Positions 63,623 through 64,000 of a DNA stretch of 64,000 bases are shown piece by piece. Position 1 is the first letter of the stretch, and every line of letters begins with the position of its first letter. Location of the stretch: the NCBI RefSeq assembly GCF_001274935.1, contig NZ_LILC01000011.1, forward strand, positions 62,705-126,704, in the 5' to 3' direction. This DNA is from Priestia koreensis. GTDB lineage: Bacteria; Bacillota; Bacilli; Bacillales; Bacillaceae_H. The notes under the pieces are model-generated. The model was not told where the DNA came from. It ran no database searches and saw only the letters and a program-made list of their open reading frames with translations. The position numbers and the translations under genes are program-made.

Positions 63623-63680
63623 ATAAAAATCCACAAATAGCAGAACATACAAAAGATTATTTGATAAAGGAGCGAGGAAC

Positions 63681-63842
63681 ATGAGCGAAAAGAAACGTCC
63701 ACAAAATCAATTTGAATACAACGAACAAGGTGACCAAGAAACGTCACAGCAAATTATGGATGCCTATTCAAGCGGTGTTGTAGGTGGAGAACATCCATCT
63801 CAAACGACACAAAGCACAAAAGATACGCAAGAAGAAATGTAA
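63681..63842 (+). CDS. Small hydrophilic protein, unknown function
   Basis: A 53-residue ORF: MSEKKRPQNQFEYNEQGDQE then TSQQIMDAYSSGVVGGEHPS and a Thr/Gln-rich acidic tail, QTTQSTKDTQEEM. An excellent AAAGGAG lies before the ATG, and a terminator follows within 20 bases, so it looks like a real short gene. It has no membrane segment or cysteine and is likely disordered. I do not recognise the family; small hydrophilic proteins of this kind are common among Bacillus stress or spore proteins, but no function can be given. Confidence 0.65.
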   Translation: MSEKKRPQNQFEYNEQGDQETSQQIMDAYSSGVVGGEHPSQTTQSTKDTQEEM

Positions 63843-63854
63843 TGTAACGAAGCA

Positions 63855-63886
63855 ACCGAGGGCTTTTGTGAAAGCCCTTTTTGTTT
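63855..63886 (+). terminator. Intrinsic terminator after the small hydrophilic gene
   Basis: GAGGGCTTT pairs with AAAGCCCTT around TGTG, followed by TTTGTTTTG. The remaining 114 bases to the window edge show no further feature. Confidence 0.78.
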
Positions 63887-64000
63887 TGAGTTAAATCCCT
63901 TTAGAAAATTTATCCATCAAAAGCTTATGCGAGCGTTATATAAGAACAAAAAGGGAATAACTTATTGTATAAGGCACTTCCTTTCCATAAAAGTGAACGA

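Noticed and set aside
1-64000. tRNA, rRNA, prophage, toxin-antitoxin or defence islands
   Set aside because: None recognised by eye; gene content matches conserved Bacillus chromosome throughout.

Overview
The window is a 64 kb stretch of ordinary chromosome from a spore-forming Bacillaceae bacterium. Evidence is an alpha/beta-type spore protein, the GerW-like YtfJ, EzrA, SftA, CcpA with cre sites, a SigB-type promoter, strong AGGAGG ribosome binding sites and a tyrosine T-box. Gene order follows the ytfP to argGH segment of the Bacillus subtilis chromosome closely. Detailed content (a BraB-type carrier, an M29 peptidase after murC, no aroA next to ccpA) fits a Bacillus/Priestia relative rather than B. 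subtilis itself. The species assignment is inference.

Layout. 0-8.5 kb: a divergent flavoprotein fragment, the lipid II flippase murJ, a pseudouridine synthase, a small DeoR-type regulator, dipeptidase pepV, an MFS transporter with a small membrane partner, and a sugar-nucleotide epimerase plus glycosyltransferase pair. 8.5-9.1 kb: an IS1182-type insertion-sequence remnant sitting inside a terminator. 9.1-21.5 kb: a ytkP-type cysteine synthase, then ytlP, ytlQ, amyX pullulanase, ytmP, ytzH, trmB, ytnP lactonase, ytzB, ytoP, a DUF84 NTPase and the ytpPQR group. 21.9-28 kb: sftA and murC, separated by a leader with two hairpins whose loops are complementary, then an M29 aminopeptidase. 28-38 kb: the SigB-type ytxG-ytxH-ytxJ group, ccpA, convergent acuCBA, divergent acsA with a cre site, T-box-controlled tyrS, a second (deleted) copy of the IS1182-type element inside the tyrS terminator, and rpsD. 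38-48.7 kb: dgcP, ytsP, refZ, hisJ, ezrA, a branched-chain amino acid carrier, and the nifZ-thiI tRNA thiolation pair. 48.9-59.7 kb: sspA-type SASP, an amidohydrolase, NAD kinase, sppA-yteJ, ytfI-ytfJ, tpx, ytxK, ackA, an EcsC-like protein, moaB and a small coiled protein. 59.8-60.7 kb: a gene-free tandem array of about 275 bp units. 61-64 kb: argG-argH behind ArgR-type boxes, and a small hydrophilic gene.

Functionally this is core metabolism: acetate overflow and re-use (ackA, acsA, acuABC, ccpA), cell envelope and division (murJ, murC, ezrA, sftA, refZ), translation (tyrS, rpsD, trmB, ytpR, thiI) and sporulation. No phage, CRISPR array, toxin-antitoxin pair, rRNA or tRNA gene was seen. I found no clearly new multi-gene system. 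The most unusual signals are non-coding: two related IS1182-type elements that each split the hairpin of a bidirectional terminator, the 275 bp tandem array sharing their GC-rich core, the possible kissing-hairpin RNA ahead of murC, and a 24-codon ORF with a near-perfect ribosome binding site ahead of ytzH.
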